A stretch of DNA of 64,000 bases from Pseudopedobacter sp037968815 (GTDB lineage Bacteria > Bacteroidota > Bacteroidia > Sphingobacteriales > Sphingobacteriaceae): positions 62,001 through 126,000 of the forward strand of contig JBBKWF010000012.1 of assembly GCA_037968815.1 (NCBI GenBank). Reading direction: 5' to 3'. Positions within the stretch are counted from its first letter, which is position 1, and each line of letters opens with the position of its first letter. A model generated the notes under the pieces. It had not been told where the DNA came from, made no database searches, and saw nothing but the letters and a program-made list of their open reading frames with translations. Below are positions 53,346 to 61,161 of this stretch, one piece after another. A program made the translations under genes and the position numbers.

Positions 53346-53500
53346 GTGGAGGTTGTAATTAGAATGTGGGAAGGGGAGCGTAGGAAGGTGGGTGTTAGTC
53401 CATGCCAGCCTTATGCATAATAGGAGGAAGCTAAATTCCTCATGGGGGTCTGTTTTTTGCTTTGGGCTTGGTCATGGGCAGAGAGCGTTAATTTTGATTT

Positions 53501-53710
53501 TCAGGAGATGGCGGCCATCCTTTTTTCTATATCTTCCACGGTGCTATGGTAGTACCTGGCTAAATGGATCACCGTAATCGGTTCTTTACGACCAATATCA
53601 AAACGATGGCGGATGATGTTGCGGATGCCATAGGCCGCTTTTCTAGTTTTACCCGACAATTTCTCAATGTCTGATGGATAAACCTCAAATCTTTTGTTCA
53701 GTTCTGTCAT
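53501..53710 (-). CDS. Small protein of unknown function (69 aa)
   Basis: A compact frame starting MTELNKRFEVYPSDIEKLSG and ending DIEKRMAAIS. The peptide has no signal sequence and appears helical and basic; KTRKAAYGIRNIIRHRFDIG and VIHLARYYHSTVEDIEKRM could be two helices of a small DNA-binding protein. I do not recognise the family. It lies alone, about 180 nt from the hsdR start on the other strand, so a role in the control of the restriction operon is possible but unsupported. Confidence 0.55.
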   Translation of the reverse strand: MTELNKRFEVYPSDIEKLSGKTRKAAYGIRNIIRHRFDIGRKEPITVIHLARYYHSTVEDIEKRMAAIS

Positions 53711-53892
53711 GTTTTTAAGAATTTAATGTAAATAATTGGTTATAGCACAATGAATTGCTAGTTAAAGCTAAAATTTTATTTCATTAAAAGCAATACCTAA
53801 ATGGTAGTATTTTTAGGGGTGGAATTTATTTTTACGATAAAATTTTGCGCATCCCATTATATTGGGTTATTTTAACAACCTAAACTTAACTC

Positions 53893-56676
53893 TTGAACCA
53901 AAACCCTGAGCAAATCGCCCGTGATCACATTGATGCTATGCTCATTCAATGCGGTTGGGTCATTCAATCTAAAAAGCAAATTAATTTGGCTGCGGGACTG
54001 GGTGTGGCCGTTAGGGAATACCAAACTGATGTGGGTCCGGCAGATTATGTATTGTTTGTAGATAAAAAGCCAGTAGGAATTATTGAAGCTAAACGTTCGG
54101 AAGAAGGTTTGCATTTGGTCACCGATGTAGAAAATCAATCATCGGAATATGCGGCTGCCAAACTAAAATATTTAGATAACGACCCTTTGCCTTTTGTATA
54201 TGAAAGTACAGGAGAAGTGACCCGATTTACTGATTATCGGGATCCTAAACCAAGGTCGAGAGAGGTTTTTACTTTCCACCGTCCGGAGACCTTTGCAGAG
54301 TGGTTAAAATCGGATGCATCATTAAGAAAACGGTTACATGATATTCCTGCCTTACCCGAATTAGGTTTAAGAGATTGCCAGGTATTGGCCATCAATCAAT
54401 TGGAACAATCTTTTAAAGGGGCAAAGCCTAAAGCATTGATACAGATGGCGACAGGCTCTGGTAAAACCTTTACGGCTATTACGTTTATTTATCGATTATT
54501 AAAATATGCCAAAGCTAAAAGGATTCTCTTTTTAGTAGATACCAAAAACTTAGGCGAGCAGGCAGAGCAGGAATTTATGGCTTATCTGCCCAATGATGAT
54601 AACCGAAAGTTTACAGAACTCTATGGTGCAACCCGATTAAAAAGCAGTTTTATCCCTGCGGATAATCAGGTGTACATCAGCACCATCCAAAGAATGTATT
54701 CTATTTTAAAAGGAACAGAACTGGATGAAAGTGCAGAGTTAGATAATCCGAACGAAAATAAATTCCAAGCTAAAGAACCGCTTCCAGTGGTTTATAGCGA
54801 AAAGATTCCACAAGAGTTTTTTGATTTTATCGTGATTGATGAATGCCACCGTAGCATTTACAACCTTTGGAAACAAGTGCTCGATTATTTCGATGCTTTT
54901 CAGATAGGTTTAACCGCCACACCAGATAACCGCACCTTTGGTTATTTCAACCAGAATTTAGTTTCCGATTATGGATACGAAAAAGCGGTGATTGATGGCG
55001 TGTTGGTTCCTTATAATGTGTTCAGCATTGAAACACAGATCAGCAAAAACGGGGCGATGATTGCCTTAGGCGAAAAGGTAGATAAAAGAGAGCGCTTAAC
55101 GCGGAAGAAATTTTGGGAAAGTGTGGATGAAGATATTGAATATGCGGGTAAACAATTGGATCAGGATATTGTAAACCCTAGCCAAATCCGCACCATTGTA
55201 AAAGCTATTAAGGATAATCTGCCTCAGATGTTTCCCGACCGCTTTGATAAAGATGGAGCATTTGAAGTCCCAAAAACCTTAATCTTTGCCAAGACAGATT
55301 CACACGCCGAAGATATTATTCAGATTGTAAGAGAAGAATTTGCTGAGGAAAATAAATTCTGCAAGAAAATTACTTATAAAAGTGAGGAAGACCCTAAAAC
55401 GGTATTGAGCCAGTTTAGAAACGATTATTACCCACGTATTGCAGTCACGGTGGATATGATTGCTACAGGAACGGATATTCGCCCTTTAGAGGTGTTGGTG
55501 TTTATGCGGGATGTAAAAAGCCGTAGCTATTACGAGCAGATGAAAGGCAGAGGAACCAGAACCTGCACTTTAGAGCAATTGAAATCTACCGGGACACCTT
55601 CTGCTAAATTCACTAAAGACCATTTTGTGATCATTGATGCCATTGGGGTAGAAAGTTCACAGAAAACAGATAGCCGACCTTTGGAAAAAGCACCAGGTAT
55701 TTCTTTAAAAGATGTATTGCAAAACATTGCGATGGGCAACACATCCGAGCAAATGCTTTCTACCTTAGCCAGCCGATTATTGAAATTGGATAAGCAAATT
55801 AACGAGCAGGAGAAAACAAAGTTTACAGGATTTGCCGAAGGCTTAAACATTAGCCAAGTAGTAAAGCAATTATTAAATGCTCACGACCCTGATGTACAAG
55901 AAGAAATCAAGCAGAAAGTACAGCGGGATTTAATAGGACAAGCACCGGATACGATAGATAAAGAAGTAGAAAAGCAACAAGAGGCTTTTGTAGCTAATGC
56001 GGTAGCCGTTTTCCATAACCCCGATTTAAGAAATTATATTGTGGATGTGCGGAAGAAATACGACCAAATCATCGATATTATTAATATGGATGAGGTAATT
56101 AACATTGGTTGGGTGAAAGACCAGCAAGAAATGGCGACACAAAATATTGCCAATTTTACGGAATGGATAAAAGCCCATCAAAATGAAATTACTGCTTTGC
56201 AATTATTTTATGGACAGGCTTACCAACGTAGGGATTTAACCTACCAAATGATTAAGGAATTGTACGATACCTTAAAAATGACTGCGCCCACATTATCGCC
56301 TATGATGGTTTGGAAAAGCTATGAACAAGTGGATAAAGTAAGTGCCTCACCAAAAAACGAATTGGTGGCGTTGGTGGCTTTGATTAGAAGAGTGGTTGGC
56401 TTAGACCAAACGCTCACCGCTTATGATAAAACAGTGGATGCCAATTTTAAAGACTGGCTATTTAAGCAACAGGCCGGAAGTTTAAAATTTACCGAAGAGC
56501 AAATGAACTGGTTGCGGATGATTAAAGATTATGTAGCCAGCTCTTTCCATGTAGCTAAAGATGATTTTGAACTGGACCCTTTTAATAAAAACGGAGGACT
56601 GGGAAAAATGTGGCAATTGTTTGGCGAGCAAACGGATAGAATTATTGAGGAATTAAACGAAGTGTTAGCGGCGTAA
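53893..56676 (+). CDS. hsdR: Type I restriction enzyme, endonuclease/translocase subunit R
   Basis: HsdR moves DNA and cuts it when the HsdS-HsdM complex meets an unmethylated site. The 927-aa protein has a PD-(D/E)xK nuclease at its N terminus (Asp 51 in ADYVLF, EAK at 65-67), a superfamily 2 helicase with Walker A MATGSGKT (185-192), DECH box (near 315), TATP motif in GLTATPDNRT and QMKGRGTRT (motif VI), and a helical C terminus that binds HsdM. The start is a TTG at 53893, with no ATG upstream in frame. It opens the operon. Its stop codon has been rebuilt by an insertion (see 56665-57418). Confidence 0.96.
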   Translation: MNQNPEQIARDHIDAMLIQCGWVIQSKKQINLAAGLGVAVREYQTDVGPADYVLFVDKKPVGIIEAKRSEEGLHLVTDVENQSSEYAAAKLKYLDNDPLPFVYESTGEVTRFTDYRDPKPRSREVFTFHRPETFAEWLKSDASLRKRLHDIPALPELGLRDCQVLAINQLEQSFKGAKPKALIQMATGSGKTFTAITFIYRLLKYAKAKRILFLVDTKNLGEQAEQEFMAYLPNDDNRKFTELYGATRLKSSFIPADNQVYISTIQRMYSILKGTELDESAELDNPNENKFQAKEPLPVVYSEKIPQEFFDFIVIDECHRSIYNLWKQVLDYFDAFQIGLTATPDNRTFGYFNQNLVSDYGYEKAVIDGVLVPYNVFSIETQISKNGAMIALGEKVDKRERLTRKKFWESVDEDIEYAGKQLDQDIVNPSQIRTIVKAIKDNLPQMFPDRFDKDGAFEVPKTLIFAKTDSHAEDIIQIVREEFAEENKFCKKITYKSEEDPKTVLSQFRNDYYPRIAVTVDMIATGTDIRPLEVLVFMRDVKSRSYYEQMKGRGTRTCTLEQLKSTGTPSAKFTKDHFVIIDAIGVESSQKTDSRPLEKAPGISLKDVLQNIAMGNTSEQMLSTLASRLLKLDKQINEQEKTKFTGFAEGLNISQVVKQLLNAHDPDVQEEIKQKVQRDLIGQAPDTIDKEVEKQQEAFVANAVAVFHNPDLRNYIVDVRKKYDQIIDIINMDEVINIGWVKDQQEMATQNIANFTEWIKAHQNEITALQLFYGQAYQRRDLTYQMIKELYDTLKMTAPTLSPMMVWKSYEQVDKVSASPKNELVALVALIRRVVGLDQTLTAYDKTVDANFKDWLFKQQAGSLKFTEEQMNWLRMIKDYVASSFHVAKDDFELDPFNKNGGLGKMWQLFGEQTDRIIEELNEVLAA

Positions 56677-56677
56677 A

Positions 56678-56780
56678 GTCTGAACCATGATTAAAAAGGA
56701 TTAAAAGATTACCATGATTAAGTTTAGACGTTATAAAAGAATCACGTTCTTCCTTCAATCAGGAAAATCAAGGTTCAGAC
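56678..56780. repeat. Palindromic repeat R1
   Basis: A unit of about 100 nt with inverted ends: GTCTGAACCATGATT on the left and AATCAAGGTTCAGAC on the right. Inner parts (AAGATTACCATGATTAA; TCCTTCAATCAGGAAAATC) are shared with R2 and R3. It begins 2 nt after the hsdR stop. Confidence 0.85.
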
Positions 56781-56800
56781 AATATTTAACCATGGTGGTA

Positions 56801-56900
56801 GTCTTAACCATGATTAATAGGATTATAAGATTACCATGATTTGTTAAATGCAAAAAAGAATCAAGGAAATCCTTCAATCAAGAAAAATCAAGGTTCAGAC
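56801..56900. repeat. Palindromic repeat R2
   Basis: A second copy of the same palindrome in the same orientation, with ends GTCTTAACCATGATT and AATCAAGGTTCAGAC. It lies directly before the GxxExxY gene, so R1 and R2 stand in tandem. Confidence 0.85.
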
Positions 56901-56928
56901 AATCATCAAGCTTTAGAAAAATAAAAAG

Positions 56929-57303
56929 ATGCAATATCAGGAGTTAACCAGAACAATTATTGGTTGCGCCATGGAAGTTCATAAAAGATTAGGAAATGGT
57001 TTTCAGGAGGTAATATATCAAAGAGCATTGCAAATTGAAATGGGTTTAGCAGGACTTTCCTTTACAAGGGAAATGGAGATGCCAATTTATTATCGAGATA
57101 CAGAAATTGGGAGCAGACGAGTGGATTTTTTTGTAGGAGATTGTATCATGGTGGAATTAAAAGCCTTAATTAAATTGGAGGATGTACATTTAGCACAAGC
57201 CATGAATTATTTGGAAGCTTATAAGATGGAAATTGGTTTGTTGATTAATTTTGGAGCAAAGAGTTTAGAGTTTAAAAGAGTACATAACAATAGCAAGGTC
57301 TGA
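56929..57303 (+). CDS. GxxExxY protein (PD-(D/E)xK-like domain)
   Basis: A 124-aa protein of the GxxExxY family, named for GNGFQEVIYQRAL near residue 22. It continues with FTREMEMPIYYRDTEIGSRRVDFFVGDCIMVELKALIKLEDVHLAQAMNYLEA; the spaced D, ELKA and Q residues resemble a PD-(D/E)xK nuclease core. The function of the family is unknown. It is bracketed by R2 on the left and R3 on the right, and its stop codon is the TGA of GTCTGAACC in R3. It lies inside the 743-bp insertion at the end of hsdR. Confidence 0.87.
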   Translation: MQYQELTRTIIGCAMEVHKRLGNGFQEVIYQRALQIEMGLAGLSFTREMEMPIYYRDTEIGSRRVDFFVGDCIMVELKALIKLEDVHLAQAMNYLEAYKMEIGLLINFGAKSLEFKRVHNNSKV

Positions 57304-57401
57304 ACCATGATTAAAAAAGGATTAAAAGATTGCCGGGATTAAATTCTGCTACTGGCAAGTAATCATGTTAATCCTTCAATCAAGAAAATCATGATGCAGA
57401 C
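57298..57401. repeat. Palindromic repeat R3
   Basis: A third copy of the palindrome, ends GTCTGAACCATGATT and a diverged right end ATCATGATGCAGAC. It supplies the stop codon of the GxxExxY gene and ends 6 nt before the second copy of the 11-bp direct repeat. Confidence 0.82.
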
Positions 57402-57429
57402 AAATTTTTAGCGGCGTAGATTAAGAATA

Positions 57430-57693
57430 ATGAAAAATTGGGAACAAGCAAAACAAAAATATATAGAGGATCATTTATCAAAAACTTTAGCCCAAACAAA
57501 ACGTAGGTTGGATGCGCTAAAAGCTATAGAGCTTTTGATAGAAACAACTAGACCAGAACTTTTAAAAGACGAGAACTTGTTTGAAAATATGGACAAACCG
57601 TCTTTTTTGATAATGTATGAAACGATTAAAAATTCAGCCCTTAGTAGTGCAGAAAAGTCTGTAATTAATGGATTATACAAGTTTTCTAATTAA
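57430..57693 (+). CDS. Unknown 87-aa protein of the restriction operon
   Basis: A small, helical, charged protein starting MKNWEQAKQKYIEDHLSKTL. It has no signal peptide and no motif I recognise; KRRLDALKAIELLIETTRPELL and LSSAEKSVINGLYKF are probable helices. Its stop codon overlaps the hsdS ATG by one base (TAATG), so the two are made together. It could be a helper of HsdS or a regulator of the restriction activity, but this is only inferred from the coupling. Before the insertion at hsdR it would have started 11 nt behind the hsdR stop. Confidence 0.75.
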   Translation: MKNWEQAKQKYIEDHLSKTLAQTKRRLDALKAIELLIETTRPELLKDENLFENMDKPSFLIMYETIKNSALSSAEKSVINGLYKFSN

Positions 57694-58988
57694 TGGTTGA
57701 TAAAAAACTGCCAAAAGGTTGGGCGTGGGTTAGGTTTGAAGATGTTTGCGATATAATTAGTGGCAAAAATCAATCTAAGGTTATTAACCCTAATGGTAAA
57801 TATCCAATATATGGAAGTAGTGGGGTATTTGGTTTTGCAGATGAATATTTGTGTGAAGAAGGAACAACTATAATTGGAAGAAAGGGGACGATAAATAAGC
57901 CTCTTTTTGTAAATACGAAGTTTTGGAATGTTGATACGGCATTTGGATTGAGTACAAATGAAAACTATGATAGTAAGCTATTGTATTACTTCTGTTTGAG
58001 CTTCAATTTTCAAAAGCTGGATAAAAGTACGACTATTCCAAGTTTAGCCAAAAGGGATTTATTGGTAATTGATATACCATTACCCCCAATTTCAACGCAA
58101 CAAGCTATCGTTTCCAAAATAGAAGAACTTTTTTCTGAGTTAGATAAAGGAATAGAAAACCTAAAAACTGCACAGGCGCAATTAAAAGTTTATAGGCAGT
58201 CGGTTTTAAAATGGGCTTTTGAAGGGAAGTTGACAAGTCTAAACCCTGATTCTTTTGATTTACCTGATGAACATGATTTAGCAATGGTGGCTGAACCGCA
58301 AGAAGTTTATGCAAACGATAAGCATCAAGGCAATCAAGGAAATCCTAAAAATCAAGGTGCAGATAAGGCGGGGTTGCCGGAGGGGTGGAAGTGGGTTACA
58401 ATTGAAGATATTGCGACAGTAGGGACAGGTGCTACCCCTTTAAAAAGCAACAAATCTTATTATGAAGGTGGGAAATTTGCTTGGGTAACCAGTGGAGCAT
58501 TAAATGATGAATACGTTAAAGTGGCAACAGATTATGTTACTGATAAAGCTTTGAAGGAAACTAATTTATCTATTTATCCTAAAAACACTCTTTTACTTGC
58601 TATGTACGGAGAGGGCAAAACAAGAGGGAAATGTTCTGAGCTTTTAATTGAGGCTTCTACAAATCAAGCAATTGCAGCTATTCATTTTGAAAAGCATGAT
58701 AATAAGGTTAAGCCATATTTAAAGTATTTCTTACATAAAAATTATAATGAAATGCGAATGCTTTCATCTGGTGGGGTTCAGCCTAATTTAAATTTAGGTA
58801 TCGTTAAAAGAACGTTATTACCTCTACCTCCAACAACAAAAGAACAAAACCAAATCGTCCAAGAAATAGAATCCCGTCTTTCCGTAGCAGATAAAATGGA
58901 GGAAACAATACAGCAAAGTTTATTACAAGCAGAAAGTTTAAGACAAAGTATATTAAAGAAAGCTTTTGAGGGGGAGTTAGTTAAGTAG
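57693..58988 (+). CDS. hsdS: Type I restriction enzyme, specificity subunit S
   Basis: HsdS determines the DNA target through two half-sites. Target recognition domain 1 starts LPKGWAWVRFEDVCDIISG (residues 4-22) and domain 2 LPEGWKWVTIEDIATVGTG (about 227-245). Each is followed by a conserved helix: QQAIVSKIEELFSELDKGIENLKTAQAQL and NQIVQEIESRLSVADKMEETIQQSLLQAE, the coiled spacers that bind HsdM. Both half-repeats end in AFEGKL/AFEGEL. The linker of residues 182-224 is encoded by an in-frame copy of the R1-R3 type palindrome and is rich in Asn, Gln and Gly. The next gene starts 10 nt behind the stop. Confidence 0.95.
   Translation: MVDKKLPKGWAWVRFEDVCDIISGKNQSKVINPNGKYPIYGSSGVFGFADEYLCEEGTTIIGRKGTINKPLFVNTKFWNVDTAFGLSTNENYDSKLLYYFCLSFNFQKLDKSTTIPSLAKRDLLVIDIPLPPISTQQAIVSKIEELFSELDKGIENLKTAQAQLKVYRQSVLKWAFEGKLTSLNPDSFDLPDEHDLAMVAEPQEVYANDKHQGNQGNPKNQGADKAGLPEGWKWVTIEDIATVGTGATPLKSNKSYYEGGKFAWVTSGALNDEYVKVATDYVTDKALKETNLSIYPKNTLLLAMYGEGKTRGKCSELLIEASTNQAIAAIHFEKHDNKVKPYLKYFLHKNYNEMRMLSSGGVQPNLNLGIVKRTLLPLPPTTKEQNQIVQEIESRLSVADKMEETIQQSLLQAESLRQSILKKAFEGELVK
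58236..58365. repeat. Palindromic repeat in frame inside hsdS
   Basis: The left end GTCTAAACCCTGATT matches the R1 left end at 13 of 15 positions, and the right end AATCAAGGTGCAGAT matches the R1 right end at 13 of 15. The inner AATCAAGGAAATCCT is also found in R2. The unit is about 130 nt, somewhat longer than R1-R3, and keeps the hsdS reading frame open, forming the linker between the two halves of the protein. Confidence 0.72.
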
Positions 58989-58998
58989 ATAAATAATT

Positions 58999-61161
58999 AT
59001 GGAATTTCAACTAGAGGAAGTTAAAGAAGCTTACATTAAACTAAAGTCATATATCTATTATGATAATACTGACCTTTTATTGAGAAGAAGTTTAGTGGAA
59101 TTCGAAAGTAATAGAACCAAAGAGGATTTTCTTTCCAATTTGTTTGGTGAACCGGAAGGATACAAAGGTCTAAAAAACTTAGAAATAAAATCCTTTTCAG
59201 ATTTTGTACAAACTAAATTAAATAGAATAACTGAAGGACTAAATAATTATCATGAGAATCCCCAATTTCTCGATTTTTTCTTGAAAAAGATTAAGGTAGA
59301 TTTTTATCCAAAAAGCTTTAAAAAAGAAGAAACTGAAGATAACTTCATCACAAATAAAAGAGTTGCTATTAAAAGTTATGATGTTGAAAGAGTTACAGCC
59401 TTCATCAACGCACCAATAGAAATTCATATAATTTCAGTTCTGTGGATTATAAAATATGGTGTAAGATATGATTTAGAATTAGATGATAACTCTGTTGGAA
59501 ATAGACTTTTAATAAACAAGAACAAGGACAATATTATTCAAGGGTCTAGTCTTTTTAAGCCGTATTTTAAACAATATCAAAAGTGGCGTGACGAATCAGT
59601 AAGTACTGCAAAAAGTATTTTAGACAAGGGGAAGAATGTTCTTTTTTTGAACTTAGATATCCGCGATTATTTTCATTCTGTTAGGTTGCCTTGCTCCGAA
59701 CTGTATAATAATAAATATCACGATAATTTAAAAAATGTTTTTCTTAAAATTCATATAATTTATACTAAACAAGTTGCAGAAAAGTACTCTATTCCTTATA
59801 ATTTTATAAATGAAATCGTAAAAGACAATTTGATACAAGAGGTTGTTTTGCCTATTGGTTTATTATCTTCATATGTATTAGCTAATCATTATCTCAAAAG
59901 GTTTGATTCATCAGTTTTACAAAAAATAAAACCTGCGTATTATGGCAGATATGTGGATGATATATTAATAGTTCTTGAGGCTCCACGGACAGGTTTTAAA
60001 GAAGAAGATGTTATTAAGGAATTAAGATTTAATTTCTCTAGATATAAAAATGAAATAAATTTATCCAACGATTGTAAAATTACATTTGAAGAAAAGGATT
60101 TAAGTACACTCGAAGAATTCGTACTTCATAATGTTTATCCGATTATAAAACTTGTTGATTCTCCAACTAAATTAAAATTAATCAAAGACGAAATAGAAAA
60201 CAAACAGGGAAAAATAGATAAAATATTTAAAATAGAAGGTTACAGCTCTCTTTATTGTCAAAGTCAAAAGTCACTAGCTTATTATTTTGATCATGAAGAA
60301 TCAGACCTAGTAATTGACAAATTGAAAAAGGAGCTGGATGAACGTTCTAGTGAATTCAGAGATTTTCCAGATGAAAGCGAAAATGATAAGTCTTTTGAGG
60401 AAAGTGCCTATCACTTATTATATGATGGCTCTGAAGGCAAAATTAGAACGTTAAAAGATTATAAGGAAAATAGGTTTGGCTTGACAGTTTATCTTGCTAA
60501 TAAAATTTTTAGTGCATTAAGACATGATGAAAAGATAACGGAAAAGGAAAAAAATCAAGTTTTAAAGTTCTTTAAGGGAATTAATTGTTTAAGTTTTTAC
60601 AGATTATGGGAAAGAATATTTACTTTCTTTTTAGTTAATCAACAAGCAGAAGCTTATGTAGATTTCTATTTACATTGTTTAAGTGAAATAGATAAGGTAA
60701 AAGAGGTTGGTAATGCTAGAACTTCACAGACGATGATAGATTATCTTGATATTGCTCATGAAATAGCCTTCTCCTTAAACCCTAGTTTTATAGAGAAAAC
60801 AAGAAAAGCTGCTGTCAATTTTGAATATCAACTTAATAAGTTAGAAAAATACACAAGTTTAATTTGGTTTTTCGCACCAACAAAAACGGATTCTTACTGG
60901 TCAACCAGATTACGGCTTACAAATATGATGAGGCATCATTATGTAATACACCCACTTTTAAATTATACCATTAATTCAAAGAAAAGTTTGATTAATCTTA
61001 TTGATTTGAAAGTCAAAATAGACGATTATACGTTGGATGATGAGTTGGTAGCCAATTCGCCGAGGCCAATTAAATTTTCTGAATGTTGCTTAGCTATTGC
61101 CTTTTTAGAAATGTCAGGATTTGAGAATTCAACGTCCCTAAAACCAATTACAGATGAGTAA
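58999..61161 (+). CDS. Reverse transcriptase of the UG/Abi type (DRT1-like), next to a nitrilase gene
   Basis: A 720-aa protein with a reverse transcriptase core: motif A FLNLDIRDYFHSV with Asp 220, motif B VLPIGLLSSYVLANHYL (285-299) and motif C YYGRYVDDILIVL with YVDD at 318-321. About 200 residues precede the core and about 350 mostly helical residues follow, with no maturase, RNase H or integrase domain. This layout fits the defence-associated UG/Abi reverse transcriptases. In UG1 (DRT1) the helical region is followed by a nitrilase domain in the same chain; here the nitrilase is a separate gene overlapping by 8 nt. It is more A+T-rich than hsdR/hsdM (16 G+C of 60 in 59041-59100, against 24 of 60 in 62701-62760 of hsdM). 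No RNA gene fits in the 10 nt upstream. Confidence 0.88.
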   Translation: MEFQLEEVKEAYIKLKSYIYYDNTDLLLRRSLVEFESNRTKEDFLSNLFGEPEGYKGLKNLEIKSFSDFVQTKLNRITEGLNNYHENPQFLDFFLKKIKVDFYPKSFKKEETEDNFITNKRVAIKSYDVERVTAFINAPIEIHIISVLWIIKYGVRYDLELDDNSVGNRLLINKNKDNIIQGSSLFKPYFKQYQKWRDESVSTAKSILDKGKNVLFLNLDIRDYFHSVRLPCSELYNNKYHDNLKNVFLKIHIIYTKQVAEKYSIPYNFINEIVKDNLIQEVVLPIGLLSSYVLANHYLKRFDSSVLQKIKPAYYGRYVDDILIVLEAPRTGFKEEDVIKELRFNFSRYKNEINLSNDCKITFEEKDLSTLEEFVLHNVYPIIKLVDSPTKLKLIKDEIENKQGKIDKIFKIEGYSSLYCQSQKSLAYYFDHEESDLVIDKLKKELDERSSEFRDFPDESENDKSFEESAYHLLYDGSEGKIRTLKDYKENRFGLTVYLANKIFSALRHDEKITEKEKNQVLKFFKGINCLSFYRLWERIFTFFLVNQQAEAYVDFYLHCLSEIDKVKEVGNARTSQTMIDYLDIAHEIAFSLNPSFIEKTRKAAVNFEYQLNKLEKYTSLIWFFAPTKTDSYWSTRLRLTNMMRHHYVIHPLLNYTINSKKSLINLIDLKVKIDDYTLDDELVANSPRPIKFSECCLAIAFLEMSGFENSTSLKPITDE

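Larger units (their letters stand above)
56665..57418. mobile_element. 743-bp insertion at the hsdR stop codon, with 11-bp direct repeats, carrying a GxxExxY gene
   Basis: The 11-mer TTAGCGGCGTA occurs at 56665-56675, where it encodes the last residues and start of the stop codon of hsdR, and again at 57408-57418. Everything between can be removed to give an uninterrupted hsdR end (tta gcg gcg tag), followed 11 nt later by the ATG of the next operon gene at 57430. The insert contains three palindromic repeats and one gene. It has no transposase, so it would be a passive element or have moved with help from elsewhere. Confidence 0.7.

Noticed and set aside
58999..61161. Reverse transcriptase as part of a group II intron or retron
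   Set aside because: The gene lies in an operon with 10 nt upstream and an overlapping gene downstream; there is no intron RNA domain, no maturase domain and no room for an msr-msd RNA.
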